A stretch of DNA of 64,000 bases from NCBI RefSeq assembly GCF_005503365.1, contig NZ_SCML01000023.1, forward strand, positions 34,203-98,202, in the 5' to 3' direction. The stretch is from Hydrogenophaga sp. 2FB. Its GTDB lineage: Bacteria > Pseudomonadota > Gammaproteobacteria > Burkholderiales > Burkholderiaceae_C. Made by a program: the position numbers and the translations under genes. The stretch's first letter is position 1. Every line of letters starts with the position of its first letter. The notes beneath the pieces were generated by a model that ran no database searches, was not told the origin of the DNA, and was given only the letters and a program-made list of their open reading frames with translations. This document shows positions 9,660-18,228 of this stretch, in pieces.

Positions 9660-10979
9660 TCAACCGACGTATTGAACCAACCACAGGGATATGGAAGGGA
9701 AAAGAAGCAGCAGCAACGTACGCACCACGTCGCTGGCCAGGAAAGGCATCACGCCACGGTAGCTCTCGCCGATCGGCACGTCCTTGGCCATGCCGTTGAC
9801 GATGTACACGTTCAGGCCCACGGGAGGCGCCAGCAAGCCGAAGCCCACGGTCATCAGCACCATGATGCCGAACCAGATCGCCACGGACTCGGCGGGCATG
9901 CCGAAGTCCAGCCCCATGATCACGGGGAAGAAGATCGGGATGGTCAGCAGGATCATGGAAAGCTCGTCCATCACGGCGCCGAGCACCACATAGAACAGCA
10001 GGATGGCGGTGACCACCATCAACGGCGAGATGTCCCAGCCTTTGATGACGTCGGCCAGCATGGCGGGCACCTGCGTCAAGGCCAGTGCCGAGTTCATCAG
10101 GTCCGCGCCGATGAAGATCATGAAGATCATGGCGCTGGCCGCTGCGGTGGAATAGAAGCACAGCTTGACCTTGGCCCAACTCAGCTCGCGCTTGAGCATG
10201 GCCGCCACGAAGGTGGCCGCCGCGCCGACCCCCGCGCCTTCGGTAGGCGTGAACAGGCCGCCGTAGATGCCGCCGAACACGACCACAAACACCACCGCGA
10301 TGGGCAGCACGCCCTTGAGCGCGTCCCAGGTGAGCTTGGCCTGCGCTTCGTCATGCTCGGGCGCGTGACCCGGCACCAGGCGAACGTACACGGCGATCGC
10401 GATCATGTAGCCGAGCATGGCAATGATGCCGGGCACCATGGCCGCGGCGAACAGCTTGGCGATGTTCTGCTCGGTCAGGATGGCGTAGATCACCAGCGGC
10501 ACCGACGGCGGAATGAGAATGCCCAGCGTGCCACCGGCGGCGAGCGTGCCCGTGGCGAGGCGTCCCGAATAGCCGTGGCGCTTCATCTCTGGCAAGGCCA
10601 CCGAGGTGATGGTGGCCGCCGTGGCCACCGACGAACCGCAGATCGCGCCGAAGCCCGCGCTGGCCAGCACCGCCGCCATCGCCAGGCCGCCCTTGAAGCG
10701 CGACATGACCACGCTGGCGAACTGGAAAAGCGCCTTGGAGATGCCGCCCTGCGTGGCGAAGTTGCCCATCAGGATGAACAGCGGAATCACCGACAGGTCG
10801 TAGCTCGCGAAGCGCGCGAAGGCCACGCCGTTGAGGTTGTTGAGGAAGGGGGGCAGGCCCACCTGGTAGATGTAGCCGAAAGTGCCCGCGGCAAACATGG
10901 AAACGGCGATCGGCACGCGGATCGCCATCAACACCAGCATCACCGCGAAGATCAAACCCGCCAAGCTCAAGGAACTCAT
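9660..10979 (-). CDS. dctM: TRAP transporter large permease subunit
   Basis: The 12-13-helix DctM-type ion-coupled permease of a tripartite ATP-independent periplasmic transporter, 439 residues. The start MSSLSLAGLIFAVML is followed by GTFGYIYQVG, FILMGNFATQGGISKALF (about 90) and the family motif AICGSSVATAATI (about 128-140). Near the end is the second conserved block GLLAPPVGLNVYIVNG. The ATG at 10979 overlaps the dctQ stop by 4 bp (ATGA), which supports this start over the longer open frame. It works with DctQ and DctP encoded upstream. Confidence 0.93.
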   Translation of the reverse strand: MSSLSLAGLIFAVMLVLMAIRVPIAVSMFAAGTFGYIYQVGLPPFLNNLNGVAFARFASYDLSVIPLFILMGNFATQGGISKALFQFASVVMSRFKGGLAMAAVLASAGFGAICGSSVATAATITSVALPEMKRHGYSGRLATGTLAAGGTLGILIPPSVPLVIYAILTEQNIAKLFAAAMVPGIIAMLGYMIAIAVYVRLVPGHAPEHDEAQAKLTWDALKGVLPIAVVFVVVFGGIYGGLFTPTEGAGVGAAATFVAAMLKRELSWAKVKLCFYSTAAASAMIFMIFIGADLMNSALALTQVPAMLADVIKGWDISPLMVVTAILLFYVVLGAVMDELSMILLTIPIFFPVIMGLDFGMPAESVAIWFGIMVLMTVGFGLLAPPVGLNVYIVNGMAKDVPIGESYRGVMPFLASDVVRTLLLLLFPSISLWLVQYVG

Positions 10980-11452
10980 TCGCCCTGCTCCGGAAAATTG
11001 CCAACAAACACCTGGGTCAGGGCAATCACGCCGGTCAACAGGAAAGGAGGAACCATGAAGGCATACGTGATCCACTCGGGAAAGCCAAGCATCATGGTGG
11101 TGGTCTGCGAGGCGTAGGCGCTCATGCCGCCCACCGTGGTTCGCCAGGCCAGGCCGATCATCAGGCAGGCCAGCAGCAGGCTGCCAAAACGGTCCAGCCG
11201 CGCGATGCCGCTGCTGGAGACCCTGGAGGTGAAGAAGTCGACGATGATGTTTTCACGCTTGAGCTGACACCAGGGCATGAACAGCGCAATGGCCGCGCCG
11301 GCAGTCACCGCCGTGAGTTCGTAGTCGCCCACCAGCGTGACGCCGATGGTGTTGCGGCCGATGAGGCTGATGCAGGTGATCAGGGTGATCACCGTGAGCA
11401 GCACACCGGCCAGGATGGCGCAGAAGCGGGCCAACTGAGACAGCAATTTCAA
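10976..11452 (-). CDS. dctQ: TRAP transporter small permease subunit
   Basis: DctQ-type membrane protein of 158 residues with four hydrophobic segments. It has the usual first-loop pattern (CISLIGRNTIG, about 27-37) and a YELTAVTAGAAIALFMPWCQ segment (about 44-63). It pairs with DctM to form the membrane part of the TRAP importer. It overlaps dctM by 4 bp and lies 68 bp after dctP, with a strong hairpin in that gap. The substrate is set by DctP and is unknown here. Confidence 0.9.
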   Translation of the reverse strand: MKLLSQLARFCAILAGVLLTVITLITCISLIGRNTIGVTLVGDYELTAVTAGAAIALFMPWCQLKRENIIVDFFTSRVSSSGIARLDRFGSLLLACLMIGLAWRTTVGGMSAYASQTTTMMLGFPEWITYAFMVPPFLLTGVIALTQVFVGNFPEQGE

Positions 11453-11485
11453 CTTGTCACCCTTATAAAAATGCCGAAGGCGGGT

Positions 11486-11511
11486 CCACCGCGGCGCGCC
11501 GGCCGCGGTGG
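11486..11511 (-). promoter_or_regulatory. Strong hairpin between dctP and dctQM
   Basis: A perfect 9-bp inverted repeat (CCACCGCGG at 11486-11494, CCGCGGTGG at 11503-11511) occupies the 68-bp gap between dctP and dctQ. In the direction of transcription it is followed about 15 bases later by a short ATTTTTAT stretch. Such stem-loops between a binding-protein gene and its permease genes commonly protect or attenuate the mRNA so that more binding protein than permease is made. That role is inferred. Confidence 0.6.
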
Positions 11512-11520
11512 GGTCGCATC

Positions 11521-12561
11521 TTATCGCTGGTACTTCGCGATCAGCGCGCGGGCTTCGGACACCAGCTTCGCGCCGTCGATGTTCTTGCCCTTCATCTCGT
11601 TGATCCAGTCGGTCTCCACGGTGGCGGCCGTGCGGCGCCAGCGTTGCGTTTCGGCGGCGTCCAGGGCCACGATGTTGTTCTTCGCCTTCACCGCGATGTC
11701 ATGGCCCACCTTGTCGCCCTCGTCCATGGCGCGGCCGAAGAAGGCCGCGGTCTCGATGCCGGAGTTCTTGTCGATCACGGCCTTGAGATCGGCCGGCAGC
11801 TTCTCGTAGGACGCCTTGTTCATCGAGAACGCGAAGGTCTGGGTGTACAGGCCTTGCTTGCCGGCGAAGGTGGTGTGGTTCTTCACCAGTTCGGTGACCT
11901 TGAGCGAAGGCGTCACTTCCCAGGGAATGGTGGTGCCTTCGATCGTGCCTTTGGAGAGCGCATCGGTCACGGCGGGCACGGGCATGCCCACGGGCGTGGC
12001 GCCGAGCTTGGTGAGCATGTTGTTGATCACGCGCGAGCCGCCGCGCACCTTCATGCCACGCAGGCTTTCCAGGCCGGTCACCGGCGTCTTGGTATGGAAC
12101 AGGCCCGGGCCGTGGGTGTGCACCGCGATCAGCTTGACGTCCTTGAATTCGTCGGCGGCGTACTTCTCCACGTACTCCTGGAACGCGCGCGAGGACTCTT
12201 CGGCCGAGCCGCTCATGAACGGCAACTCGAACACCTCGGACTTGTTGAAGCGGCCCGGGGTGTAGCCGAGCACGGTCCAGGTGAGGTCGACCACGCCGTC
12301 ACGCGCCTGGTCGAACAGCTGTGGTGGCGAGCCACCGAGCGACATGGCGTGGAACAGTTGCACCTTGATCTTGCCGCCGGACTCGGCTTCGACCTTCTGC
12401 GCCCAGGGCACGAGCGCGCGCGCGGGGATCGTGGCCTGCTGCGGCAGCATCTGGTGCAGGCGCAAGGTGACGGTCTGCTGGGCCAGGGCCTGGCCGGCCA
12501 TCGTGGCGGCGGCCACAGAGCCCAGGGCCATCAAGGCGGTGCGGCGTTTGAGGAATTTCAT
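11521..12561 (-). CDS. dctP: TRAP transporter substrate-binding protein
   Basis: Periplasmic DctP-family binding protein of 346 residues. It has a signal peptide (MKFLKRRTALMALG, cleavage after GQALA near residue 27). The mature part contains LPQQATIPARAL, FELPFM (about 112), LRGMKVRGGSRVINNML (about 168-184, carrying the conserved carboxylate-binding Arg) and the PAVTDALSKGTIEG segment (about 197-210). The ATG at 12561 with the canonical signal peptide is chosen over a longer open frame. It delivers a carboxylate ligand of unknown identity to DctQM. It is transcribed away from the GntR gene, which lies upstream on the same strand. Confidence 0.93.
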   Translation of the reverse strand: MKFLKRRTALMALGSVAAATMAGQALAQQTVTLRLHQMLPQQATIPARALVPWAQKVEAESGGKIKVQLFHAMSLGGSPPQLFDQARDGVVDLTWTVLGYTPGRFNKSEVFELPFMSGSAEESSRAFQEYVEKYAADEFKDVKLIAVHTHGPGLFHTKTPVTGLESLRGMKVRGGSRVINNMLTKLGATPVGMPVPAVTDALSKGTIEGTTIPWEVTPSLKVTELVKNHTTFAGKQGLYTQTFAFSMNKASYEKLPADLKAVIDKNSGIETAAFFGRAMDEGDKVGHDIAVKAKNNIVALDAAETQRWRRTAATVETDWINEMKGKNIDGAKLVSEARALIAKYQR

Positions 12562-12732
12562 GATGTTGTCTCCTGTTCCTTCTAAGGCCAGGCCGGTCGC
12601 GTGTGGGCGCACTCCGGGCCTGGCGGGCTTGCAGAACGTATCTGCCCACACTGTGCATGGTCACCTGGCTCTGCGCCAGTCATATATCTGACTTTCAGTT
12701 ATGCCGTTCTCTTATGCGGGACACCCCACGGT
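12562..12732. promoter_or_regulatory. dctP upstream region with an imperfect palindrome
   Basis: Spacer between the end of the GntR gene and dctP. It is AT-richer near 12678-12710 and carries AGTCA (12678-12682) and TGACT (12689-12693) as perfect arms around TATATC, a plausible operator for the GntR/FCD regulator or another dimeric repressor. No convincing -35/-10 pair was identified. The rest of the spacer shows nothing recognisable. Confidence 0.35.
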
Positions 12733-13533
12733 TCACCGGCGACGGATGAGCTTGATGGCGGGCATGGACGCGGGCGCGTGCACGCTCGCGCGGCCGTCCA
12801 ATACCTCGCGCAGGTTGCGCTGCGCCAGGCGCGAGTGCTCGCGCATGATGGCTTCGGCGCGCGAGCCTTCGCGCTGTTCAATCGCGTCGAGCACCTGGCG
12901 GTGCTGGTCTTGCGCCACCACCAGCATGTCGCGCGCGCGCTGCGAATGCGCCTGCAGCACCACGAAGCCCGAGGGCGAGGCAAACGGCAGACTGAGCACT
13001 TTTTCGAGCTGGCGCAAGGTGGTGGGGCTGTCGGCCATTTCCCACACCAGCGCGTGGAACTGGCTGTTGAGCGCGACGTAGCTGGAGAAGCCTTCGTCAT
13101 TGAGGGCCTGGGCCTCGAGCACGGTGTCAATCTGGTTGAGGCATTGCCGCGCCTCACCGAGCACCACGCCCGGCGCGCCGCGCTCGGCCGCCAGGCGCGC
13201 CAGCAGGCCTTCGAGCGTGCCGCGCAGTTCGATGGCGTCGGCGATGTCGCGCTCGGAAAACGTCTGCACCACGTAGCCGCCATTGGGCAGCGCCTCCAGC
13301 AGGCCTTCCTGCTCCAGCCGCATCAGCGCGGCGCGGATCGGCGTGCGCGAGACGCCCAGGCGTTCGACGATGGCCAGCTCGGCGATGCGCGAGCCACCGG
13401 CCAGTTCACCCGAGAGGATGAGTTCGCGCAGTTGCAGCAGCGCGCGCACCTGAGCGCTTTCGGCCGCGGGTTCGGGCACGGGCGCGGGGTCGGCCAGCGC
13501 ATTCGGTGGGGCTTGGGAGGTCGCCGTGTTCAT
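12733..13533 (-). CDS. GntR-family (FadR/FCD-type) transcriptional regulator
   Basis: A 266-residue GntR regulator. After a low-complexity Pro/Ala N-terminus the winged helix runs from about residue 28 (LLQLRELILSGELAGGSRI, then IVERLGVSRTPIRAALMRLEQEGLL). An all-helical FCD ligand domain occupies about 100-245, with metal/ligand residues likely in NSQFHALVWEMA and the later QDQHRQVLDAI. It lies upstream of dctPQM on the same strand and divergent from the MetE-like gene. Palindromic TGTATACA in its own upstream region suggests autoregulation. Control of the TRAP genes is inferred from proximity. Confidence 0.9.
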   Translation of the reverse strand: MNTATSQAPPNALADPAPVPEPAAESAQVRALLQLRELILSGELAGGSRIAELAIVERLGVSRTPIRAALMRLEQEGLLEALPNGGYVVQTFSERDIADAIELRGTLEGLLARLAAERGAPGVVLGEARQCLNQIDTVLEAQALNDEGFSSYVALNSQFHALVWEMADSPTTLRQLEKVLSLPFASPSGFVVLQAHSQRARDMLVVAQDQHRQVLDAIEQREGSRAEAIMREHSRLAQRNLREVLDGRASVHAPASMPAIKLIRRR

Positions 13534-13677
13534 GGGATACGCAATGTATACAGAAAGGACGATATTTCAAGAGAATTCGCATCCAACTGGGGTTTTCCAT
13601 AGGTTTATGTATTCAAAGAAGGCTGTCAAAGTGCGCTTTCGCCACTGTTTCCAGACCCAGACCACAGGACGTTTTCC
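13534..13677. promoter_or_regulatory. Divergent promoter region of GntR and MetE-like genes, TGTATACA operator
   Basis: This 144-bp AT-rich spacer lies between the two divergent genes. It contains a perfect 8-bp palindrome TGTATACA (13545-13552), 12 bases before the GntR start, and a near copy TGTATTCA (13608-13615). FCD-type GntR proteins commonly bind short TGTATACA-like palindromes, so both are candidate operators. No -35/-10 elements are assigned. Confidence 0.5.
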
Positions 13678-14808
13678 ATGACCTTGCGCGCCCACCCTCC
13701 CTACCGCGCCGACCATGTCGGCAGTTTTCTGCGGCCGGCCTACCTGCTGGAGGCCCGTGACCAGTTCTTCAACCAGAAGAGCATCACGGCCGAACAGTTG
13801 CGCAAGGTGGAAGACCGCGCAATCAACGAGATCGTGAAATTCCAGGCCGACGTGGGCCTGCAGTCGATCACCGACGGCGAGTTCCGCCGCACCTACTTCC
13901 ACATCGATTTTCTGGAGCAGTTGGGTGGCGTGAAGACCGACATTCCGGTGACCATCCGCAAGCCGGACGGCACGGAAGAACTCGCGCCGCCGGTGATCCG
14001 CGTGATCGACAAGGTGCGCCACGCGAAGAACATCCAGTTGGCCGACTTCCAGTACCTGAAGGCGCAGGTGGAGGCGCTGGGTTTGCCCGCCCTCACGCCC
14101 AAGGTGACCATTCCCTCGCCCACCATGCTGCACTTTCGCGGCGGGCGCGCGGGCATCAGCAAGGAGGCTTATCCCGAGCTCGACCCGGTGTTCTACGACG
14201 ACGTGGCCAAGGCCTATGGCGATGAGCTGCAAAGCCTGGCCGACGCAGGCTGCACGTATGTGCAGATGGACGACACCAACATGGCCTACCTGTGCGACGA
14301 GCGCATGCGCGAGGCAGCGCGCCAGCGCGGCGACGATCCGAACGAACTGCCGCATCGCTATGCCGGCTTCATCAACAAGGTGGTGGCGCGCAAGCCCGCT
14401 GGCATGACGCTGGCCATGCACCTGTGCCGTGGCAACTTCAAGAGCACGCACGCGGCGGCCGGCAACTACGAGCCGGTGGCCGAGGCGCTGTTGTCGGAGA
14501 TGAAGCTGGACGCGTTCTTCCTCGAGTACGACGACGACCGCTCGGGCGATTTCCGTCCGCTGCGCTACCTGAGCAAAGGCAAGACGGTTGTACTGGGTCT
14601 GGTCACCACCAAGTTCGGCCAGCTCGAACACAAGGACGATCTGAAGCGGCGCATCGACGAGGCGTCGAAGTACGCACCGCTGGAGCAGATGTGTCTGTCG
14701 CCGCAGTGCGGTTTTTCTTCCACCGTGCACGGGAACAACATTGCCGTTGAAGATCAGCGGCGCAAGCTGGCGCTGGTGGTGGAAACGGCGCGTGAGGTTT
14801 GGGGCTGA
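13678..14808 (+). CDS. MetE C-terminal-like (cobalamin-independent methionine synthase family) protein
   Basis: A 376-residue protein resembling only the catalytic C-terminal half of cobalamin-independent methionine synthase, as in YxjG/YxjH-type proteins. It opens with ADHVGSFLRP (about 10-19) and continues with ITDGEFRRTYFHIDF (about 63-77), DDTNMAYLCD (about 199-208), LAMHLCRGNFKS (about 243-254) and a late LSPQCGFSS (about 342-350). The His/Cys of HLCRG and the Cys of PQCGF are the expected zinc ligands. The MetE N-terminal domain is absent. It may transfer methyl groups from something other than methyltetrahydrofolate. O-demethylation of lignin aromatics is tempting from context but unproved. 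Confidence 0.85.
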   Translation: MTLRAHPPYRADHVGSFLRPAYLLEARDQFFNQKSITAEQLRKVEDRAINEIVKFQADVGLQSITDGEFRRTYFHIDFLEQLGGVKTDIPVTIRKPDGTEELAPPVIRVIDKVRHAKNIQLADFQYLKAQVEALGLPALTPKVTIPSPTMLHFRGGRAGISKEAYPELDPVFYDDVAKAYGDELQSLADAGCTYVQMDDTNMAYLCDERMREAARQRGDDPNELPHRYAGFINKVVARKPAGMTLAMHLCRGNFKSTHAAAGNYEPVAEALLSEMKLDAFFLEYDDDRSGDFRPLRYLSKGKTVVLGLVTTKFGQLEHKDDLKRRIDEASKYAPLEQMCLSPQCGFSSTVHGNNIAVEDQRRKLALVVETAREVWG

Positions 14809-14909
14809 GTTTTTTTCGTTCGTGGCGTTTCGCGCGGAGACCTCGCGGCAGGCCGATGGCGGCGCCCGCTGTTGAGGGCGTGTCTCCTTGGCGTGGATAC
14901 GATGCCGTC

Positions 14910-15518
14910 ATGACGCCACCGCTCGCCTTCTACTTCGACTTCATCTCGCCCTACGGCTATTTCGCCTCGCTGCGCATCGAGGCGCTGGCGGCGCGCCATG
15001 GGCGTGCCGTGGATTGGCATGCGATGTTGTTGGGTGTGTCGGTGATGAAGGTGATGGGGCTCAAGCCCTTGCTGGAAACGCCGCTCAAAGGGCCCTATGT
15101 GGAGCGAGATGTGCTGCGCCATGCGCGTGAGCACGGTGTGGTGATGGCACGCCGGCCGAGCGACCCGGTGATGAATCCCCTGCCCTGTGCGCGGGCGTTT
15201 GCCTGGGTGAAGGCCCATCAGCCCGAGCACGCGGCCGCGCTGGTCCATGCCATCTACGGCGCGTACTGGGGTGAGGGGAAGGACCTGTCCACGCCCGCAT
15301 CGCTGCGTTCGCTCGCACTGCCCCCTGGGCTGAACGCCGACGCGCTGGCCAAAGCCGCGGCGAGCGAGGAAGCCGCGTCGCTGTTGCGCGCGATGGTCGA
15401 CGCGTCGTTGAAAGCCGGTGTGTTCGGTTCGCCCACCGTGGTGGTGGATGGAGAACCCTTCTGGGGCGTGGACAAACTCGATCAGGTCGAGCGCTGGCTT
15501 TCGCGCGGCGGCTGGTAG
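14910..15518 (+). CDS. 2-hydroxychromene-2-carboxylate isomerase/DsbA-like thioredoxin-fold protein
   Basis: Kappa-class GST/DsbA-fold protein of 202 residues resembling NahD-type 2-hydroxychromene-2-carboxylate isomerases. The N-terminal YFDFISPYGYFAS (residues 6-18) has the conserved Ser that binds glutathione in this family in place of a CxxC pair. The C-terminal GVFGSPTVVVDGEPFWG with a cis-Pro loop is diagnostic. The ATG at 14910 begins the conserved region, and the open upstream frame has no family features. It lies about 100 bp after the MetE-like gene and converges with the acyl-CoA synthetase. Its true substrate is unknown. No naphthalene genes are nearby. Confidence 0.82.
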   Translation: MTPPLAFYFDFISPYGYFASLRIEALAARHGRAVDWHAMLLGVSVMKVMGLKPLLETPLKGPYVERDVLRHAREHGVVMARRPSDPVMNPLPCARAFAWVKAHQPEHAAALVHAIYGAYWGEGKDLSTPASLRSLALPPGLNADALAKAAASEEAASLLRAMVDASLKAGVFGSPTVVVDGEPFWGVDKLDQVERWLSRGGW

Positions 15519-15521
15519 CGC

Positions 15522-17360
15522 TTATTCAAATCGCAACTCGGTCTGCACCGCCATCGCGGCCAGGCCCTGCATCAGCGTCTCGCGCAGCGCGTCGTCGGGC
15601 GCGCCGGCCACGGTGATCACGGCGCATTGCCGCCCGCCCTTTTCCATCGCTTCAACACGTGCGGTCACGCCGGGCACCCATTCGCGCAGCGCCTCGCTGA
15701 GCTTGATCTCGATCGCGCGCAAGCGCAGCTCGGGCTTGAACACCTTGCCGATCGCGGTCACCGGTAGCGCCTCCAGCAGCACCACGCGCTTCGGGCACGC
15801 GGGCCGTTCGTAGACCTGGGGCGCGATAGCCGCCAACAGTTCCGCGGCACCGATCGCAGCGCCCGGTTTGAGCGTGACGAACGCCACCGGCACCTCGCCC
15901 GCATAGGCATCGGGCTCGGCGACCACGGCGCACAGGGCCACGGCGGGGTGCGCGAGGAACGCGTCTTCCACAAGGCCGGGGTCGATGTTGTGCGAACCGC
16001 GGATGATCACGTCCTTCGCGCGGCCGGTGATGTGGATGCGTCCGGCCTCGTCGAGATGGCCCAGGTCGCCGGTGACGATCCAGCCCGCCTCGAACAGGCC
16101 GGCGTTGCGCGCGGTGTCGGTGTAGCCCGGGCTCACGTGCGGCCCGCGCAGCACCAGCACACCGGTCTCGCCCACCGCGCAGCGCTCGTGCAGCTGCGCT
16201 TCCCCCTCGCGCCACGGCACCGCATGCACCTCGGTGTACGGCAGGCGCAGGCCGGCCGAGCCGGGCGTGCGCGGTCCTCGCAGCGGCTCGATGCTCACGA
16301 GCCCCGCGCACTCGGTCATGCCCAGGATGTTGCGCACGGCGATGCCGGTGGCTGCTTCGAAACGCTGCGCGAGTTCAGAGGGCAGAGGCGAGCCGCCGGT
16401 GTAAGCGGCGCGCACGGTGGTGATGTCGGCGTTCACCGGCACACCCATCAAACCCGCGAGCACCGTGGGCACGCAGGCCAGATGCGTCACGCGCTCCCGT
16501 TCGCAGAACTGCCAGTAGCGCTGCACGAAGCCGGTGTTGCGCATGCCGCTGAGCGTGGGCAGTACCTGGCGCGCGCCCACCGCCAGCAGTGCCAGACCGT
16601 AGACGAACGCGCCGGCCACGTGGAACAGCGGAAAGCCATTGATCTCCACCGCGTGTTCGTTCACGTCGTAGAACGCGTGCGCGAACCACGCCGTGTGCGC
16701 TTCGTTGCCCTGCGCATGTTGCGCCAGCTTGGGCGCGCCGGTGGTGCCGCCGGTGTGGAACAGCGCGACCACGCGATCGGGGTTCAGGTCCGGCTCGAAG
16801 GCCAGTGTATCGGGCTGCGCGGCGAGCAATTCCTGCAGCACCGGCACGTCGGGCGCCGTCTGCTCACCCACGCGGATCTGGAGCAAGGGCAATCCGTGGT
16901 GCCGCACCACCTGCTCGGCCACGGGCCACACCGCGAGTTCGCTGTTGGGGCCCAGCGCCACCAGCAGCTTTGCATTCGATGCCTTCAACAGGGCCGCGAT
17001 GTGCTCGGGTTGCAGCAGGTAGTTGATCGGGCAGACACGGCCCGCGAGCTGTGCGCCCCACAACACCGCGTGCGCTTCGGGCATGTTGGGCACGAGCAGC
17101 GCGACCGCGTCGTCGGGCCCCACACCGAGCGAACGAAACAGGTTGGCCGCGCGGTGGATACTGGCCAACAGCGCGCGGTAGGTGGTTCGCGTGGGCGGCG
17201 TGTCCAGCGCGGCATCGGGCAGAAAGGTGAAAGCCTCGCGCTCGGGGAATCGCTCGGCCGCCGCGCGGATCAGCGCGTACGGGCTGCGGTGCGGCGCGAC
17301 CTCGGCCAGCGGCGTGCGTTCGAGCCGCTCGATGTCCGCCAGCGTGGTGAAGGCTTGCAT
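15522..17360 (-). CDS. Acyl-CoA synthetase (AMP-binding, ANL superfamily)
   Basis: ATP-dependent acid:CoA ligase of 612 residues. Core motifs are FHTGGTTGAPKLAQH (P-loop/A3, about 203-217), GMTECAGL (A5, about 337), VTGDLGHLDEAGRIHITGRAKD (A7/A8, about 427-448) with GSHNIDP after it, and a C-terminal AIGKVFKPELR catalytic-Lys region (about 535). The A8 block reads IIRGSHNIDP rather than the common GGENI. Start 17360 (MQAFTTLADIERLE) gives a normal N-terminus 4 bp after the amidohydrolase stop. It probably activates a carboxylic acid released or processed by that amidohydrolase. The substrate is not predictable. Confidence 0.88.
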   Translation of the reverse strand: MQAFTTLADIERLERTPLAEVAPHRSPYALIRAAAERFPEREAFTFLPDAALDTPPTRTTYRALLASIHRAANLFRSLGVGPDDAVALLVPNMPEAHAVLWGAQLAGRVCPINYLLQPEHIAALLKASNAKLLVALGPNSELAVWPVAEQVVRHHGLPLLQIRVGEQTAPDVPVLQELLAAQPDTLAFEPDLNPDRVVALFHTGGTTGAPKLAQHAQGNEAHTAWFAHAFYDVNEHAVEINGFPLFHVAGAFVYGLALLAVGARQVLPTLSGMRNTGFVQRYWQFCERERVTHLACVPTVLAGLMGVPVNADITTVRAAYTGGSPLPSELAQRFEAATGIAVRNILGMTECAGLVSIEPLRGPRTPGSAGLRLPYTEVHAVPWREGEAQLHERCAVGETGVLVLRGPHVSPGYTDTARNAGLFEAGWIVTGDLGHLDEAGRIHITGRAKDVIIRGSHNIDPGLVEDAFLAHPAVALCAVVAEPDAYAGEVPVAFVTLKPGAAIGAAELLAAIAPQVYERPACPKRVVLLEALPVTAIGKVFKPELRLRAIEIKLSEALREWVPGVTARVEAMEKGGRQCAVITVAGAPDDALRETLMQGLAAMAVQTELRFE

Positions 17361-17364
17361 CGGT

Positions 17365-18228
17365 TCAGTCCAGGCCCAACAGGCGCACGGCATTGCCCTT
17401 GAGGATGCCGGGCATCACCTCGGGCTTGAAACCGGCGATTTCAAAATCCTTCATCCAGCGCTCGGGCGTGATCAGCGGGTAGTCGCTGCCGAACAGCACG
17501 CGGTCCTTGAGCAGCGTGTTCGCGTACTGCACCAATTGCTTGGGAAAGTACTTCGGGCTCCAGCCCGAGAGGTCGATCCACACGTTGGGCTTGTGCGTGG
17601 CCACGCTGAGCGCTTCGTCCTGCCAGGGAAAGCTTGGGTGCGCCATGACGATCTGCATGTCCGGAAAGCTGATCGCCACGTCGTCCAGGTGCATCGGGTT
17701 GCTGTACTCCAGGCGCAAGCCGCCGCCGCAGCGCATGCCCGAACCGATGCCGCTGTGACCGGTGTGAAAGATCGTGGGCAGCTTGTGCGCGTTGATCACC
17801 TCGTAGATCGGCCAGGCCATCTTGTCGTAGGGGTGGTAGCCCTGCACCGTGGGGTGGAACTTGAAACCCTTGACGCCCTCTTCCGCGATCAGCCGCTCCG
17901 CTTCGCGAGCGCCCATCTTGCCTTTGTGCGGGTCGATGCTGGCGAAGGCCACCATCATGTCGCTATTCTCGCGCGCGGCCTGCGCGATCTCCTCGTTCGG
18001 AATGCGGCGACGCCCCAATTGCGACTCGCTGTCAACCGTAAACATTACCAGTCCGATCTTCTTGTCGCGGTAGTAGGCTACGGTTTCAGCAATCGTGGGA
18101 CGGCGGTTGCTACCAAAGTATTTGTCGGCCGCGCGGTCGTATTCCTCGCCGTAGTTGTCAAACGGGTTGCGGCAACTCACTTCGGCGTGGGTGTGGATGT
18201 CGATCGCGATCAGGTTCTGGTGGTCCAT
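17365..18228 (-). CDS. Amidohydrolase family protein (ACMSD/LigW-like)
   Basis: Metal-dependent hydrolase/decarboxylase of the amidohydrolase-2 group, 287 residues. It shows the N-terminal metal motif IDIHTHAE (HxH, about residues 9-16), GVKGFKFHPTVQGYHP (about 120-135), the His of IFHTGHS (about 155-161), MAHPSFPW (about 197) and the late Asp in FGSDYPLI (about 252-259). This set is typical of ACMSD/2-pyrone/resorcylate-decarboxylase relatives. It heads a two-gene unit with the acyl-CoA synthetase, divergent from the hydroxycinnamate block across an operator-like palindrome. It may decarboxylate or hydrolyse an aromatic acid. Confidence 0.88.
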   Translation of the reverse strand: MDHQNLIAIDIHTHAEVSCRNPFDNYGEEYDRAADKYFGSNRRPTIAETVAYYRDKKIGLVMFTVDSESQLGRRRIPNEEIAQAARENSDMMVAFASIDPHKGKMGAREAERLIAEEGVKGFKFHPTVQGYHPYDKMAWPIYEVINAHKLPTIFHTGHSGIGSGMRCGGGLRLEYSNPMHLDDVAISFPDMQIVMAHPSFPWQDEALSVATHKPNVWIDLSGWSPKYFPKQLVQYANTLLKDRVLFGSDYPLITPERWMKDFEIAGFKPEVMPGILKGNAVRLLGLD

